Part shown: piece by piece, positions 33,827-34,701 of the stretch | How positions within the stretch are numbered: the stretch's first letter is position 1 | Layout of the letters: every line of letters starts with the position of its first letter | IMG/VR virus record: IMGVR_UViG_3300000116_000083 | Location: 1-34,701 of that record | Source: a virus | Strand: one strand, 5' to 3' | DNA: 34,701 nucleotides | Position numbers and translations under genes: made by a program | Notes under the pieces: generated by a model | What the model saw: only the letters and a program-made list of their open reading frames with translations | Database searches by the model: none | What the model was told of the DNA's origin: nothing

Positions 33827-33842
33827 TTTAAAAAGATAATCT

Positions 33843-33871
33843 ATTGTATAATGTCATTTAACAAAATTCAA
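33843..33871 (-). promoter_or_regulatory. Candidate sigma70-like promoter for the minus-strand operon
   Basis: On the minus strand TTGAAT (33871-33866) and TACAAT (33848-33843) are separated by 17 nt, close to the TTGACA/TATAAT consensus. Transcription would start near 33836, about 24 nt before the SSB-like ATG. The -35 box lies inside the start of the divergent fibre-like gene. Confidence 0.4.
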
Positions 33872-34701
33872 CCTCAACAGATACAATTACCTACTTTTTC
33901 CAGCGAAAGTGGTAATTTGTCTTTTACTGACAATTCAACAGGGGTGACTGTAGAATTAAATAATATCATAGATGGAGGCCCGATTAACTTCGCTAGTGGT
34001 GTTAAATCTAAAGGCGTAGATGTTGTGGTGGTTGGCCCCGATACTGATATCACTGGTGGAATTGGGAATACCGCTCTTGCTAATTCTGGTAATTCAATTG
34101 TAAGTGGAAACCATAACGTTGTTTTGGGCGGATCTCCCAATTTGGTGAGTGGTGATTTAAATGCGGTTATCAACAATAATGGCTTAACTCAAGGTGATTT
34201 TAGTAAGAGTAACACTGTTATAGGCGGGGGAGCCGTTGTAATAGACGATTCTATTACAGGTTCTGTTGGTATATTCTCTAGTACTTTTGCTAGAACTATG
34301 GGACAAAACGAAACTGTTTATATCGGAGGGCAAAGTGGAGTACAGATTGTAGCTCCTACTACATTTGCGTCAAACTCCATATACAATCAACCTGCAAGGT
34401 TTAATTCAAGTAGTGAGTTTCATGGTGTAAACACCTATGCAACCAATTCTTCATTTACAAATAGTGGTACATCAAATTTTGTAGGTGCAACCACTTTTAA
34501 CGGAGGCGTGACAATTGCTACAAATGCAGCCACCTTCACTGCGACTGCAACCTTTAATAATTCTGCTGAATTCAATTCTAATGTACTTTTGATAGACAAT
34601 AGCCTAGCTGCTTCTAGGAATTTTATTACTGGAGGAGGCCCAGATCATTTTGTAGAGCAAGCTGTAGGAGGAGGCACTAATCAAGCGATTGCTGTAGACA
34701 A
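33851..34701 (+). CDS. Tail fibre-like protein (partial, 3' end outside window)
   Basis: The plus frame opens at ATG 33851 and runs to the right edge without a stop: 283 complete codons. The first 50 residues may attach to the tail. Residues about 75-150 carry GNSIVSGNHNVVLGGSPN and similar repeats, like the beta-roll heads of trimeric adhesins. From about 165 on there are repeats with a Phe every 6-10 residues (TTFASNS, ARFNSSSEF, SSFTNSG, SNFVGATTF, ATFTATATF, AEFNSN), typical of beta-helical or triple beta-spiral fibre shafts. A virion fibre is likely. Many Asn, Ser, Thr and Gly, and no Cys, fit an extracellular fibrous protein. Confidence 0.75.
   Translation, partial: MSFNKIQPQQIQLPTFSSESGNLSFTDNSTGVTVELNNIIDGGPINFASGVKSKGVDVVVVGPDTDITGGIGNTALANSGNSIVSGNHNVVLGGSPNLVSGDLNAVINNNGLTQGDFSKSNTVIGGGAVVIDDSITGSVGIFSSTFARTMGQNETVYIGGQSGVQIVAPTTFASNSIYNQPARFNSSSEFHGVNTYATNSSFTNSGTSNFVGATTFNGGVTIATNAATFTATATFNNSAEFNSNVLLIDNSLAASRNFITGGGPDHFVEQAVGGGTNQAIAVD

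Noticed and set aside
1-34701. tRNA genes, CRISPR arrays, insertion sequences, integrase or attachment sites
   Set aside because: No cloverleaf-like segments, regularly spaced repeats, transposase or integrase motifs were seen; the coding density leaves almost no room for them.

Overview
This window is part of the genome of a tailed double-stranded DNA bacteriophage, from a packaging module through head and tail genes to the start of a fibre gene. No bacterial housekeeping gene, tRNA, rRNA, integrase, transposase or CRISPR array is visible. The DNA is AT-rich and genes are packed with ATGA, TAATG or 0-30 nt junctions. Most start codons, including that of the major capsid gene, have an A/T-rich leader rather than a Shine-Dalgarno sequence. 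This points weakly to a host that does not rely on Shine-Dalgarno pairing, such as a member of the Bacteroidota; that is an inference. A long-tailed, non-contractile (siphovirus-like) particle is the best guess. One tube-like gene, two chaperone-like genes, a 1405-residue tape measure and distal-tail genes are present, and no sheath gene is seen in the window.

Layout, left to right. 1-142: 5' end of an unrecognised minus-strand gene. 143-362: divergent regulatory region. 363-5941: PhoH-like ATPase, zinc-ribbon protein, phage sigma factor, a protein with two HTH-like repeats (candidate small terminase), a C2H2 zinc-finger/ERCC4 nuclease and the large terminase. 5988-11251: portal, protease-scaffold fusion, putative decoration protein and major capsid protein, closed by a strong intrinsic terminator. 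11337-14258: five small proteins in the head-tail connector/neck position. 14293-15552: putative tail tube, closed by a second strong terminator. 15624-17742: a small unknown protein and two chaperone-like proteins. 17761-29635: tape measure, two probably related distal tail proteins, a LamG-like protein, a small tail protein and a hub-like protein. 29630-33812: a convergent minus-strand operon with an SSB-like protein, a GT4 glycosyltransferase carrying the first half of a GT9 domain, a protein carrying the second half, and a possible annealing protein. 33851-34701: a fibre-like gene that leaves the window.

Three observations stand out. (1) A GTGTAAT-like motif recurs 15-31 nt upstream of start codons across the structural genes. 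At the two strong terminators it follows directly (one is abutting), and at the portal gene it follows a hairpin. Together with the encoded sigma factor, this looks like a phage late-promoter system giving very short leaders. (2) The tape measure contains a segment with a PD-(D/E)XK nuclease-like residue pattern (E719, D744, E770-x-K772), bracketed by similar I/M-P-x-Y-A-x-G motifs. It could be an enzymatic cargo domain carried in the tail. (3) A GT9 (heptosyltransferase-like) domain is divided between two genes joined by an ATGA overlap, with its first half fused to a zinc-ribbon GT4 enzyme.
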